From positions 5,078,294-5,142,293 of the forward strand of contig JANPYM010000001.1 in assembly GCA_025890175.1 (NCBI GenBank): 64,000 nt of DNA, read 5' to 3'. Below the pieces are notes generated by a model. The model saw only the letters and a program-made list of their open reading frames with translations. It was not told the DNA's origin and ran no database searches. Source of the DNA: Ciborinia camelliae. Taxonomy: Eukaryota; Ascomycota; Leotiomycetes; Helotiales; Sclerotiniaceae. Below are positions 34,178-49,477 of this stretch, one piece after another. Position numbers and translations under genes: made by a program. Each line of letters starts with the position of its first letter. Position 1 is the first letter of the stretch.

Positions 34178-35307
34178 ATTAATAATTTAATTATTATTAT
34201 TAAAAAACTTAATATCGAAATTGATAAAATTAAAAAGGATAATAATATTTTACAATCTTTTTTTAAAATAAATAATTAATATAATTCTTTTTATATTTAA
34301 ATTTTATACTTAAAAAACGATTTTTATTATATTTTTAATAATTATATTATAATTACAAAACATTTTAACAATTTTCAAATTAATATACATTTTTAATAAT
34401 CCATTATTTTTTAATATTATTATATATATATTTAAATTATAAATTATTATTAATTCTGAAAAGTTTCAAAATAAATAAATTTTGAATCAATTTATTTAGA
34501 ACTTTAACCTTTAATATAATAAAATACAAAAAAAGCTTAATATCGATTCTTCTTTATTTAACAATAATAAACATTAAATTCAATATATTTCTAATTATAT
34601 TATTAATAATACTTCTAAACTTATTTTTTTTGATATTCAGAATAACAAATTTCTTATACCCAACACTGTTTTTACAACCCTTAACAAAATATACAGCGAT
34701 AAATATAAATCAATCTATATTAAAACAAATATAATAAAACTTTTTCAAAATATTTAATTATTTGTATTGTTTTTTCTTAACTTCAAAAATCTTATACACT
34801 ACCTTCATTATTCCAACAAAATTATGTAATATAATCTATATATTAAATTAAACAAAAAATATTTTAATAAAATTTCTAATAAATCGTTTTACAACTTTAA
34901 TTCCATAATTATCAAACTTTATGAAATTAATAAAAATTGTTAAAGATTATATTATTACTTTATTGTATATTTACTATCATTTAAGTTATCTCAAGATCGA
35001 TTTGGCATTTTGAAATAGTTTTGAAACAGTTATAAGATTGTTTTAAGATAATTTTATAATAATTGAAAGATTATATAATAATATTTAAAAATATTTTTAT
35101 TTGAATTAGATTATTTTAAATTGTTTTTTTTTAATTTCAAATTATATATAAATATTTTTATTATTATTTTATTATAATAATTTGTTAAATATTTTTATAT
35201 TTTAAGATTTTTTATTAATTTAAAATTATTTTAAAATTATTTTGAAATATTTATAAATAATTTATATATATATATATATTTTTTTTTATAAATCTTTATT
35301 TATATAA
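34178..35307. other. AT-rich flank with a degenerate family C LTR fragment
   Basis: At 34938-34986, TGTTAAAGATTATATTATTAC followed by TATTTACTAT resembles the first 50 bp of a RIPed C LTR. 34500-34920 keeps C but few G. No gene found. Confidence 0.4.
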
Positions 35308-35730
<423 letters not shown>

Positions 35731-37636
35731 CAATTAATCTATATAAAAACAATTTAATTTATAATTATTTATTTATATATATTCCAAATAAAAATTTTCT
35801 ATATATATAAAATACTTTATATTTTTTTTATATCTTATATTTATTCCTATTATTATAATTATAATTATAATAATCTTAATATTTGTAGTTTTGGTATTTA
35901 TATATTAAACTTTATTTTATATAATTTTAAATCAATTTCTTTTATATTATTATTAATAAATCTATTATTATTTAAAATCTTCATATTTTTGCTTATTTAA
36001 TTATTATTTTTGAATAAATTAAAATTATTATAATTTTCGATTTTATTATTATCAAATTCGATCTTATAATCAACTTCATAATTTTTTTTATTTAAAATTA
36101 TATAATTATTATTTTATTTTCCAATATTATTTATTTTTTTATTTTTATTTTTTTTAATATTATTTTCTCTATTATTGTTTTTATTATTATTATTATTATT
36201 ATTATTCTTATTATTATTAATAAAATTTTATAATTTATTTAATAAAGTATTAATAATATAAAATAAAGATTGTATATATTAATATTATTAATAATATTTA
36301 TAATAAAAAAAGGATATTGATTTTATTAAATTATATTATAATAAATTGATATATTTAATATAATATATTATTTTGGATATAATAAAAATTATTTATTTTA
36401 AATATAATTCGTTTACTAAATAATTTTAATAATATATATTAATATTATTATATTTTATTTTATTAATTAAATTATATAATATTTTTAATTTAATAATTTA
36501 ATAATTTAAATTTTTTAATATTTTAATAAATAAATAAAAATAAAAATTATTTATTTATATAAAAACTTTAGATTAATTTAATTTTAAATAAATAATAAAA
36601 TAATAATATTAATAATCTTAAAAACCATAACAAAATTTGAAAAATTTATTTTATTATTTTTTATTTAAATTTATTATATTTTTTTAAATTTACAAAAATA
36701 TTTTTATAATTAATATTATTAATTATAATTAATTTGTTATTATTTTTATTTTTATTATTATTTCCATTTTTATTATTATTATTATTTTTATTCCAATTTT
36801 TTTTTATTAATAATATAAAACTATAAATTAATTTAAAATAATAATTTTTAATTAATTTTATTAAATTAATAAATTTAAAATAATTGTTTGTCTAAATATT
36901 TGTAAATTCAAATTATAATAATTATAATACAATATTTTTTATAAATAAATATATTATAAGTTTTAAAAAAAATATTATATTTATTTAAACTTTTTATCTT
37001 TTAATTTAAAATTAATTTATTTATATTTTAATTTATTATTTAATATATTATAATTTAAAAAATTTAAAAGTTTTTATTATTTATTTAATATATATTTTTA
37101 TTAATTATATTTATATTATTATTTATATTTTTATTTAATAATTTATTATTATTATTATTATTATTATTTATTATATTATTTAAATTTAAAATATTATTTT
37201 TAATTATATTATTTTTATTTTCTTTTTTTTATTATTATTATTATATATTAAATCTTAATTAATTGTTTTTTAATTAATAATATTTTTTATATTTAAAAAA
37301 TTTAATTATTTATTTTTATTATTATTATTAATATTTTAATTATTTATTATTTAATTATTTATAAAAGAAATAAAGGAAATTAAAATTTTATAAATATTTT
37401 TTAAAATTTATAATAATATTTTAGTTTTTTTATTTAAAATAAATTTATTTAAATAATTACAAAATTTTAAAATAATTAAAACAATATATTAAAAACTTGT
37501 AATCAAAATTTTTATAAATATATTTTATTATATATATTTTGATAAAGATTATAAAAAGTTGATTTTATATTATATTAAATATTTATAATATTTTAATATT
37601 AAAAAAATCAATATTAATATTTTATTAGCTTTTAAT

Positions 37637-37730
37637 AATAGTAGTAGTAGTAGTAGTATTAATTTTCGTCTGGCGGACGTAGGCTTAGGGTCTACGCTCT
37701 GAATCTCTCGAAGGATATAAAGATATATTA
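37637..37730. other. GC-bearing patch with two small hairpins after an AGT run
   Basis: Six AGT units are followed by CGTCTGGCGGACG (inverted repeat) and CGTAGGCTTAGGGTCTACG (CGTAG/CTACG stem), then CTCTGAATCTCTCGAAGG. It is surrounded by AT-rich DNA on both sides. It holds no frame, and the single TTAGGG is not a telomere repeat. Possibly a fragment of a short un-RIPed element. Confidence 0.5.
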
Positions 37731-37928
37731 AACTAAGAAATTTATACTAATAGTTATTCCAAAAAGCATTTCTAATTTATAATAAACTTTATTAAAATTA
37801 TTTAATTGCAATTTTTTTATTTTATTTAAAATAAATATATATATTTTTAAAATTAAATTTAAAAAATATAATTTTAGAAATCTTAATTTAAATATTAATA
37901 TAACGTTTTTTTAAACTATTTTAAAACT

Positions 37929-37959
<31 letters not shown>

Positions 37960-40900
37960 TAAATTCATTTAATAAAAAAACTAAAAAAGCTAAAATATAT
38001 ATTTTTACAAAAATATATGTTTTTTTAACAAAAATAAATATTAATATAAAATCTAATAATAATTAAAAAATTAAAAAACTTTAAAAATTTGTTTATTAAA
38101 TTAAATAAATAATATAATCTTTTAATTAAATTAATTAAAAAAATATATAAATGTATTAACCATTTATTAAAAAATTATTATATTTTAAAATAATAAATAA
38201 TATAAAAAAAGGATTTATTCTATTTATATATACATTTAAAATTAATATTTTTATACTTAAATTTTCTATAATATTATGTATAATCCTTATAGAAAAATCT
38301 GATAATTAATAATTTATAAAAATATTAATAAAATAAATTAAACTTCAAAAATAATTTAATTTTATAATCTAAATTTTATTTATAATAATTCAAAAATAAT
38401 ATAATATTATATTTTATTTATTATATTTATTAAACATTATTTCAAAAATTTTAAAAAATAATTTTAAGATTATTAATAATAAATTTAAAATCAAAATCAA
38501 TATTTTGAATATTCAAAAAAGCTTTATTATTAGTAAATTTATTTATTATTTTGTTTTTTTAATATTTGTGTATTTCGATAATTATTATATTCAAATATTA
38601 TAAATTTGTATTATATTTTATATAATATAAAAAATTTATTAAAACGATTTCGAAATAATTTTTTTAAAATATTAAATAATTAATATATTATTTATATATA
38701 ATTAAATATATTTTAAATTAATATTTAAAAGTATTTGAATTATATATTAAAGTTTTTATTATATTTTAATAATTTTATTATTAAAGATATATAAAATGAA
38801 ATTAATAGATTTTAAATTATAAATTATTTATTTTTAATTTTAATATATAATATAATTATATTTTATATATTTATTTTTGTTTATATATTGTTTTGAATTA
38901 TTTGAAAAAATTGTAATTTTATTTAGGGATAAAATAATTTATTATGTTTTAAATATTATTAAAATAGTTTTTTTGTTTATTTTGTTAATAGAGTTTATTT
39001 GATATTTATAGATAAAATGGAAAAGTCTAAATATAAATTTTAAAATTTTGAAAAAAAAAGTATAAAAGTTTTTGTATTTTGATTTTAAATATTTATTTAA
39101 TATTAGTATTATAGTTTTTAATAATTATAAAAAAAATAATATATTGAATAAAAAAATGTAATATATTAATTATATAAATATAAAATATAAATTTAAGTTT
39201 GATTTTTTTAAAAATTGTATTTTCGAAAAAAATATTAATATTTTTAAAAAAAGTTATTCAAAAAATAATTTATTATATTAATAATACTTTTTATATAATA
39301 ATAATTAATATTTTATTAATAAATTTAATATATTTATTTATTTTAATATTAATTATAAATTTACGGTTAATATAATATAATTAAAATATTTTAATTTTAT
39401 TTGTATATTATATTTTTATATTATAAGTAAACAAAAGTATAATATAGGTAATAATAGTTTTTTATAATATTAAAACAAAAAAATTATTAATAATTTTAAT
39501 AAAATTTTGAATATAATAAATAATATATTTAGTTTTTATTATTTTTTTTATAATATATTTTCGAAATATAAATTTTTTATTAAATTATATTTTTAATTAA
39601 TATAAAATAAATTAAAAACTTTTTTTTTAATTATAATAATAAAGGCAATAATAAAAATTTTATTAATTTTATATTTTAGGGTATATTTATTTTGTTTTTT
39701 GATAATATAAATTATTTTTAATTTTTTTAAAATAAAAAAAATTTTATTTATTATTTTGTAATTTATAATTTTTTTTATTTTAATAAAAAAAGTTTATATA
39801 TTATTATTAAATAAATTTGAGATTTTGTAAATATAAATATTATTAATATATTTAAAACAAAATAAAAAATTTTATATATAAAGTTTAACAAAATTAAATA
39901 TATATAAAATTAATGATAAAAAAAAGTTTTAAAAAATATTATATATTATTAAATAATTAAAGATTATAAAATCTTTTAAATATATTTTAATATATTTATT
40001 TATAAGAAAAAAATTAATAAGTTTAAATAAAATTAATAATTATTTTTGTTTAATTATTTTGTTTAATAAATATTTTTTAAGAAAAATATTAAATATATTT
40101 TAAACGTTTATAATAATTATAATAATTTTTATTTTTCAAAATATTATTATTTTTATATTATATATAAAACTAATAATAAAATTTATAATAATTTATTTAA
40201 ATAAAGTTTTGTTATATTAAAAATTAAAAATGTTTTGTATAAATATAATTTATTCAATTTTTTTAATTATAATATATTTCAAATTTTTAAAAATATAAAA
40301 AATAAAGATAATTAATTTTTATAAATATATTAAAAATTTGTTTTTTTTTTTATTTTTAAAAATATTATTATTTTAATAAATTTTTAAATTTAAAAAAAGA
40401 AATTAAAAATTAAATAATAATTGTAAAAATTATAAATAATATATTTAATTGATTTTTAGTATATATAAAATAATTAAATTATAATTTTATTTATTTTTAA
40501 AAAAATATTGAAAATTCTAATAATATTTTTTTTTATTTTCTTTATAAAAATAAAAATTAATTATATTAAAATTACATTTTTCTATTAATTTATTAATAAA
40601 TTATTATTTAAATTATTATTTATATTAAAATAATTTAATATTATAATATATAATGTTTTTGCTTTATTTATTATATTATTAATTATTAAATTATTTACAA
40701 AAAATAAAAATAATTTAAAATTAAATTCTAATTTATATTAATTAATAATTTTATATAGTTTTTTATTATTTTTGATTTTATTAATAATATATTTTTAATA
40801 ATCTTGTTTAGCTTTATATATTATATTTTGAAAAATATAAATAATAAACAGATTTATTTTAATTTATTTAATCTTAATATATTTATTATAAACTTTAATA

Positions 40901-41926
40901 CAATTATCGTTTTATTATAAAACGAATTGTTTTTTTTTTTGTATAGATTTATTTGTTATACGAATAAAAGATTTTAAAATAATAATAAAATCTTTTATAA
41001 AATCTTTTATAATATTAATATTTTATAAAATATTAAAATCGCAAAAACTAATTATATTTATAACAATTAGATTTACAAATTTAAATAAAAAGTTTTCAAA
41101 AATTTAATAATAAAATTGTTTTACAACGATTTATTTTTATCCCAAAACTTATATAATTTGGATTTTATAATTTAATTTTATATATAAATCCTTTTTAATA
41201 AAAATATTTATAAAAAAAATATTCAAAAAAATAAAGTTTAATATATAATTTGTTTTATATATAAATTTGTTAAAAATATTAATATAATCTATATTACTAA
41301 TAACAAATCAATTAGCGAAATCTTTTCTTTGATAAATAATAATATTATTTAGTTTAAATATATTATACCAAATATTAAAATTTTTATTAATAAAATATTA
41401 TTGGATAAATATAAAGTATATAATATAATTTATTATTTTATTAATTATTAATTAATAATATATATTTAAAATAATAATATTATTAATATCGATTTATAAT
41501 ATATTTTTATTATGAATAAATTATTATTATTAAATATATAATTTAATATCTTTTTGAATATAAATTATAATTTAGAAACGAAATAATTCTTTATCTTCGA
41601 AATTAAAAGAATTCTAAAAGTTGATTAATATATAATAATCAAATTCTAAATAATTTTGGGTTTGATTGTTATCTTTTATTTAAAATTTTTAAATACAAAT
41701 AATATCAATTAAAACTATATAAAATAATTTAAAAAATATAATATATATAAATATATTTTTGTTTATATTAATTTAATTAATTTAAATGTTTTATTAATAA
41801 ATTTTGTTATAACAATATTAATTATTGTTTTTTTTATAATATTTTATTATTAAAAAAAAATTGAATTAATTAATAATAAATTTATTTTTATTAATATTTT
41901 TTATAAAAATTTATTAATTAAAATTT

Positions 41927-42067
41927 TATTTTTTTAAAAAAAAATATTAATATTAAAATTTTATTTTTTTAAAAAAAAATATTAATATTAAAATTTTATT
42001 TTTTTAAAAAAAAATATTAATATTAAAATTTTATTTTTTTAAAAAAAAATATTAATATTAAAATTTT
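41927..42067. repeat. 35-bp tandem repeat, four copies
   Basis: The unit AAAATTTTATTTTTTT plus A9 plus TATTAATATT is repeated four times essentially without change. Each unit is itself self-complementary (AAAATTTT, T7/A9). Confidence 0.9.
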
Positions 42068-42625
42068 TAAACTTTTTTTTATAAAAGTTTTAAATATTAA
42101 ATTTAGTAAACTTAAAAACAAATAATAGGATAAAAGTTTTAATTATATTAATTTTAATTATAATTAAATTTAATTTTGTTGTTTTATATTTAATTATTAT
42201 TTTATTTTTATAATTATATTTAAAAGATAAAGAAATAATTGTTTAAAAAATTAATATATTTAATAAAATAATTCTTTTAATAAATTTTAATAAATTAACT
42301 ATTTTATATAATGTTTTATTTTGTTTATATATAATATTAAATTTCTTATAAATTAATTTAATATATCTATTATTTTTTTTTTTAGATATAATAGTATAAT
42401 TAAAATGATTTATAATAAATAGTTTATAATAATTAATATATTATAGATTATGAATATAGTTAATTTTAGAAAAGTTATTGTATTAATTTATTCTGATATT
42501 ATATCAATTATAACAAATATATTTAATATATTAAAAAGGATTGTAATAATTCTAACAATTAGGGTTGTAACGAAATATCATTGATTTTTTAATAATAGTT
42601 TTAATCTTATTTTTTATATTAAAAA

Positions 42626-42656
<31 letters not shown>

Positions 42657-44794
42657 AGATAATTTAGATTATCTTTTTAATTATAATATTAACTTTGTAT
42701 CAAAAAAGTTTGTAATTTATAAATTTAAAGTTTATTTATATTAAAACTTTTTTGTATATAAAAATTATTTTAATTAAAATATATTTTTTTTTAATATTTA
42801 TAAATTTTGTAAAAATATTAATAATAATATAATTATATTATAATTTAAATTTATTAAAAAAGAATATATTAAAAATATATTTAATAATCTTAATATTTTT
42901 TTATTTGAAAAGTAGATTGTATATTATAATATTGATCGGATTTATAATTTAGTTTGTAATAATAGAAGTAATTATAAAGATTGAGGAGATAATAATGTTT
43001 TCGATTAATTGTATAAACTTTTGTTATAAAATATAAAGTTCGGATTGATTCAAAAAAATCTATTGATTGTATTTTGTTAATAGTTTATAATTAGAAATAT
43101 TACGATCGAAAATAATATTATCGATTTTTAAAATTTTGAAGAAAGATTTATTGGATATAATATTATCAAATTTGAACAAATTTGTTATTTTTGATATATA
43201 ATTGTTTTTTAAATTAATAATCTTTTTGGCTTTGTTAATATTAATAATAAATATTGTTTTTATAATATTGGTAAAGATTATTATAAAAATAAAACTTTGA
43301 AATTGAATTGAAATAAAGATTGAATTTTTAATTTTTATAAAAAAAAAAATAATTAAAAAAAATAAATATTTTTAAAATAAATTGAATATATATTTATATT
43401 TATTAAAATTTTTAAAATATAATATAATAAAAATATTAATTATTTATATAAAAATTAATATAATATTATATTACTTTTTAATATTGCAATTCATTTCGAT
43501 TATATGTTTTTATAAAACAATAATAACAAAAAAAATATTAAAATCGATTATATTGTTATTTAATATAATATAAAAAAAAAAAATTATTTTAATTCTTTTT
43601 TCGTTTTTTTATAATACAAAAATTATTTATTAATAATTAAAATTTTTCAAATTTTGTAAATATATTATTTAAAAAACCAAAAAATCAATTTAAAATGATT
43701 TTCAATCCATCCAATATTATAATTTAAAAAATAATAAATTAAAATAAATTAAAAAATATAAAAATTGCTTTTATAATTATTTTAAATCAAAAATAAAAAG
43801 ATACTATTAATTCAATATTTTGTGTAGATATAAATAATTATAATTTTTAATAATAATTATAAAAACAAATATAATGAATTTTAAATATATAATTAATTTA
43901 ATAAAAATAAAAATATTTGAAAAATTTTAATAAAAGTTAATTTTTTAGTTTTTATTAATATATTATTGTATAAAAAGTTTATTAATATTTTGTTAATTTT
44001 ATATTATTTTAAATATAATATATTATAATTATAATTTAATATTAAATTTAAATATAGTATAAGTTTTATTATAATAAAGGATTTCTTTTGTATTTTATAT
44101 TTTTAAAAATATTTATTATAATTATTTTTTTTCTAAATATTTTATTTTGTTTTTTAAATATATATATTATTATAATAATAATATTTGTTTTTAATAATAT
44201 TATAATTCAAATTAATATAATTATTTTTGATAATAAAATAGGTTTAACAATTTTAATTAATATTATATCTTATAAAATTAATATTATTAGTTATTTATAG
44301 TATATTTATTATCAAAATTATTAAAAATGTTTTTATAAATATATTATATTTATTAATTTTTAATATAATTTCTTTGTTTAAAATTTTTAAATTCAATTTT
44401 AAATTATTAATAATATTATTTATATTTATATTATAGGGGTTCAATATTAATATAAATAAATTTTTTAATTTTTTTTTTTATAATTAAAATATATTGGAAT
44501 AATATAAAAAGTTTTTAAAATATAATATATATTTTTATATATATTAAAATTATTTATAAATAATATAAATAAAAATATTATAATTTTTTGTTTATTATTA
44601 TTTATTAATTATTCAATATTTATTTTTTTATAATATTTTATTTTAAGATTTCTTTAAATAAATATTATAAATATTATAAATTTTAATAATTTTAATATTT
44701 TTATTTATATATTAATTATTTATTTAATAAAATATTAATTATTTGGATTTTTAATATTTTTTTATTTTTTATTTTTGAATTATAATTTTATTAA

Positions 44795-44901
44795 ACGAGC
44801 TTTGAGTACGGCCGCTCGGGCCGACCAATAATAATAGCCTTCGCCATAGGCTCGGCTATTATTATTGGCTACGGCCCTTCACGACCTCCCTCGCAGCTCG
44901 T
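44795..44901 (+). mobile_element. Foldback element F (107 bp), best-preserved copy
   Basis: ACGAGCTTTGAGTACGG to CGCAGCTCGT with perfect hairpin arms CCAATAATAATAGCC and GGCTATTATTATTGG. Unmutated. It is followed by GCTGCGCAGC, a small perfect palindrome, and then repeat V. Confidence 0.8.
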
Positions 44902-44925
44902 GCTGCGCAGCTTGTAGAGCCCTAG

Positions 44926-46338
44926 ACTTAAACAACCCAATCAGCATCCGTGACTTAAACCACCCAATCAGCATCGGTTTCGCATAATTAATGAGGTGTT
45001 TTAAAATATGTATGTTAGAGATAATAATATTTAATTAATATCGAATTATTATTTAATTAATTTTTAATATTTTATTTATAAATAAAAACTTTTTAAATAT
45101 TATTTAAAAATCCTTAATATTAATATTGAGATTTTTTGCTATTATAATTAATTATAATACAATTATAATATTATTTTTAAAGAATTTATATAAATATTTA
45201 TTTTTATATTTATAATTAATAAAAATAATTTATTTTTTAATTTAATTTAATATTAATTGTATAAATTTAATAATATTTTTAAGAAAAATAATAATATTTT
45301 TAGTATTATATATAAAATTATTAAATATAAATATGATAAACAATCCTTATATTTTTAATTTTCAAAACTTTTTTAAATAATTAATATAATTTGTTATATC
45401 GAAATATATCTTATTTTTTAATTTTGTAATATTTAATATCCAAGCAATAAAATTTATTAGATTATATTAATAATATTATAATTTTTGCAAAATATATATT
45501 TGATTTGTTTTTTATTTTTTAACTTTTTTATTATTTAATAAACTTATTTGTTTTTCAAAAACCATAATAATAAGTTTTTTTATTAATTTTAATATTAAAA
45601 ATTTCCCTTATATAATTTATTTAAGTATATTTAATTAAAAAAATAATATTAATTATATATCTTTATTTTTATTATTTAATTTATCGATTTATTATTTTAT
45701 TTTTTATTTTATATTCTAAATTTTTTATAACTTTTTATAATTATTTATAATTTTTTTATAATATAAAAATATATTTATATTAAAGCCTAAAAACAAAATA
45801 AAATAAAAATAACTTTTTATTATTATTAAAGTTATATATAAAATTCTATATTTATTTTAATCAATAATAAAGAATTTAATAAAGATTTACTTATTTTTTT
45901 TATTAATAAATTAATTATTATATATATTTTAATAATTTTAATTTTAATTTATTATCTTTATTATAATTTAATAACAAATTAAAATTATAAATATTATTAA
46001 ATATTATTATTATATTATTTTATATATTTATTATATTCTATAAATTATAATTATATATTAATATTTATAAAATAATTAAATATATATATATACCTAATTT
46101 ATATTATTAAATAACTCTACAAATTTATTAATTTTAAATTTTAAATCTTTATTATTCAATAAATCTCAATTAAATAAATTCAATTTAATCCCTATATATA
46201 TAATAGAATTATTATTATAATTAATATTTAATAATCTCTAATATACATATTTTAAAACATTGAATTGATTATGTAAACTTTGAAACTAATTAATACAGAT
46301 TGGCTGAAAAAAATACATAAAGGTTTGTATAGGAATAT
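44926..46338. mobile_element. Candidate DNA element bounded by inverted copies of repeat V (1.4 kb)
   Basis: Repeat V lies at 44926-45024 (+) and 46233-46338 (-), both pointing outward-in, enclosing 1.2 kb of RIPed AT-rich DNA. The left copy has a partial duplication of ACTTAAACxACCCAATCAGCATC and lacks the outer TGTTCCCGCAC tip, where foldback F abuts. The right copy is RIPed. No transposase frame survives and no TSD can be read. Confidence 0.5.
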
Positions 46339-47160
46339 TAGATTTCAGAAATGTTTAATTAAAAAATGTTATACAATATTATAATTCTATATTATATATA
46401 AAATATAATTAAGATTAAAATATTTATTTTAATAATTGAAAATTTTTTAATAATATAATTTTTATATTTATATAATTTATAATTAAAAAGTAATATAAAA
46501 TTGAAATGTTTTTTAAATATTAAATATTAAAAAATTCTTAAAAAGTTTTAATAATTAATATTTAATTAATATTAATTAATAAGAAAATATTTTTATTATA
46601 ATTTTATTTTATTTAAAATTATTATAATATTTATATATTTATATTTATGTTTAATACGATGTATAAAAAATAAATATATAATATTTGAAATATAAAATGT
46701 AAATATATTTAATGTTTTTTTTTAATATTTAGATTTTTATTATTGTTAATTATTATTATATATTTTAATTGTTTTTGTTATATTATATATATATATTTTA
46801 TAATTATAAATATAAATATTATATTAATTAATTTTAATTTAATTATTAATAAATATTTTTTTATATAATATTAAATATATAAAAAATCCTAAAATTATAT
46901 TTTTTTTATTAAAATTTTAAAAAATAATAAAAAAAAAGAATTAAAGATTTATTAAAAATATCGAAATATATTATATATAAATTAGTATTAATAATTAAAA
47001 GAATTGAATCTTAAATTTAAAGAATAGTATTTATTATTATTATTAGTTTAAGATGTATTATTATTATTTTCTTTATTATTATTAATTTCTTTTTTTTATT
47101 TTATTATTATTAGTTTTTTTTTTTTTTTTTTAAATTTCTTTTTTTTTTTTTATTAATTTT

Positions 47161-47196
<36 letters not shown>

Positions 47197-48843
47197 NNNN
47201 NNNNNNTTTTTTTTTTTTATTGTATTTAAATTTTTTATAAAATGGTAATGTAAAGATTTAATAATTAATTTTAATATATTAATAATTATAATAGAAATCT
47301 ATAAATAAAGCTATCAATTATTAAAAGTATATATTTAAAAAATATTATTTGTATAAATAAATATTTATAATATTAATTTTTCTTTTGCGGATATATTTAA
47401 ATTTATAAATAAGTTTTGCAAATAATATAATATTTTATATTTCAAATCAAAAATTATAAAAATAAAAGTTAAATTGATTATCCGATTTATTTATAATATT
47501 AAATATTATATTAATAAAAATATTGATTTTATATTTTTAAAAATGTTTAATTTAATAATAAAATTATAAATAATCCAAAATTTATAAAACAAAAAGTTTA
47601 AAAAGAATATTAAAAAATACAATAATATATTTGTTTTTATATCATTTAAAAGTATAACAAAAATTAAAAATTAAATTATATTAATAACAATTGGTTTATT
47701 TTTATTATATATAATTATTATTATTATTAAAGTTTTTTTGCTAAATTCTTTAATAAAAAATTTATTTTTAATTAATTATTTCTTTACAATTTTATATATA
47801 TAATTAATATTTGAATAGATATGGTAATATATATTAATCTTAATTATATTATTATAATATAAATTAATATATTAATTTACAATTTCAATTTATATATTAT
47901 ATTATATAAATATATAAAAAAAATAATAATACAACAATATTAATTGAACAATAAAAAATTTAAAATAATTTTTAATTTTAGATTACAATTAATTATTGAA
48001 AAATAAAATAAAAAATATTAAAAAAAATATAATCTATTTATAATATTAAAAATTATTTTTATTATTTTTAATAAAAAAAATAATAAAAAAATAAAAAATC
48101 TTTAAAATATTATTTTTAATGTTTATTAAAAAAAAAAAAAAAAGATTTTTTTTCATTATTTATATATTATATATATATTATATTTATTATATATTCTTTT
48201 TTATTATATTATTTTATTTTCAATAAATAAATTAAATTAAAATTTCAATTTAAAACTAAATTTTATTAATAATTCAAATCAAATTCAAATTAATATAATC
48301 TAACAATAATAATATTATTAAATAATCTTTATTTATTATAATATAATAATTAATAATAATCAAATCACAATTATTAATATTAAATTTTTCAATTTTTTTT
48401 TTATATAAATTTTTTATTTTAATAATTTTTAATAAATTTTTATATTTTTATTAAAAAACTTTAATTAATATATATTAAAAATAATTAAAATAAATTAAGA
48501 TTTGATATTTATTATAATTTAATAAATATTTTTAAAACTAAAAATACAAATATTAATATTTTTAAAAAACAAATTATATTATTTTCTTTTTATTTTAAAA
48601 ATAAATAATTTATATAATAAACTTATCAAAATATTATAATAATAATATAGAAAGCCGATAAATTTTTATTTTTTATTATATTTATATATAATATTAATTA
48701 ATTTGAAATTCAAAATTAATTATTATTTAAATAAATTATTATAAATCAATTTAATATTATAATATAAATATTTTAACAAAAAATTAAAATTATAATTAAA
48801 GATATTAAAAATTTAAATAATTTTTTTAATAAATATATTAATT
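46339..48843. other. AT-rich DNA with poly-T tract and assembly gap
   Basis: Poly-T/TTA-rich DNA at 47030-47218 holds ten N at 47197-47206. The remainder is AT-rich with no gene, tandem array or recognised LTR. Confidence 0.6.
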
Positions 48844-49044
48844 TGTTGGTTCGATTACTCGGTGATAAATCACTATTAATCAATAATATATAGTAAATAA
48901 ATTGTATTGTAAAGCATACTAAAATCGAGTACAAAGTACACGATCCTTATATACACCCGCTACGCGGGCAGTGCGGCCGCACGCGACCGGCCCCGCCGCT
49001 AGCAAAGTCACGTAACCGAAGGTCACGTACCCCAAATCGCGACA
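48844..49044 (-). mobile_element. Solo LTR, family R (201 bp), GC-rich, TSD TAATT
   Basis: Reads TGTTGGTTCG at the left and AATCGCGACA at the right, so the sense strand is TGTCGCGATT...CGAACCAACA. TAATT flanks at 48839-48843 and 49045-49049. Canonical TG...CA ends. Contains GCGGCCGCACGCGACC and two TCACGTA motifs. Not RIPed. Confidence 0.9.
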
Positions 49045-49284
49045 TAATTATATTATAATTATCAAATATCAAAGACAAAGTTTTTTATATATATATTTAT
49101 TTTTTAATGTATAATAATACAAATATTTATATAATAAACCAAAATTAATAAATAAAATAATTTCAATTAAACTTTTATTTTTAAAATTAAATTTTATTAA
49201 TAAATTAATCAAATTAATTAAAAAATATATAATTTATAATTTAATAATGATATATATATTTAATAAAAATGATATTATAATATT

Positions 49285-49472
49285 TGTCACGCCAAGGCCC
49301 CTGCCTAGTATAACAATCACGTGATTGATCATGTGACCATCATAGTCATATGATCAACGTTTATATTAAATAGTATTCTTTCCAAAAGAATCCTTTCCTC
49401 TTCAACATAGTTCTTTTATCAGATTACATATCTACGATTTCACCTTTATGATCCTATATGACGCGTATAACA
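49285..49472 (-). mobile_element. Solo LTR, family G (188 bp), unmutated, TSD ATATT
   Basis: Starts TGTCACGCCAAGG and ends GCGTATAACA, with ATATT at 49280-49284 and 49473-49477. It preserves the ancestral LTR sequence, including ATCACGTGATTGATCATGTGACC. Best reference for the family LTR. Confidence 0.9.
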
Positions 49473-49477
49473 ATATT

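Larger units (their letters stand above)
35731..44794. other. Nine kilobases of AT-rich DNA with no recognisable gene
   Basis: Short ATT/TTA runs at about 36185-36210 and 37140-37170, a 35-bp tandem repeat and one GC-bearing patch (both listed separately). Short isoleucine-rich frames near 43382 and 44088 have only AT-driven composition. Part of 42880-43340 keeps G but has few C on the + strand. I could not match this block to families C, G or X by eye; it is probably other RIPed repeats. Confidence 0.55.

Noticed and set aside
37688..37696. Telomere repeat TTAGGG
   Set aside because: A single occurrence inside a small hairpin, not tandem.
43382..44300. Isoleucine-rich frames near 43382 and 44088; similar frames near 10130, 19376 and 63642
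   Set aside because: Amino-acid content is what random AT-rich DNA gives. No domain, start context or conservation is visible.
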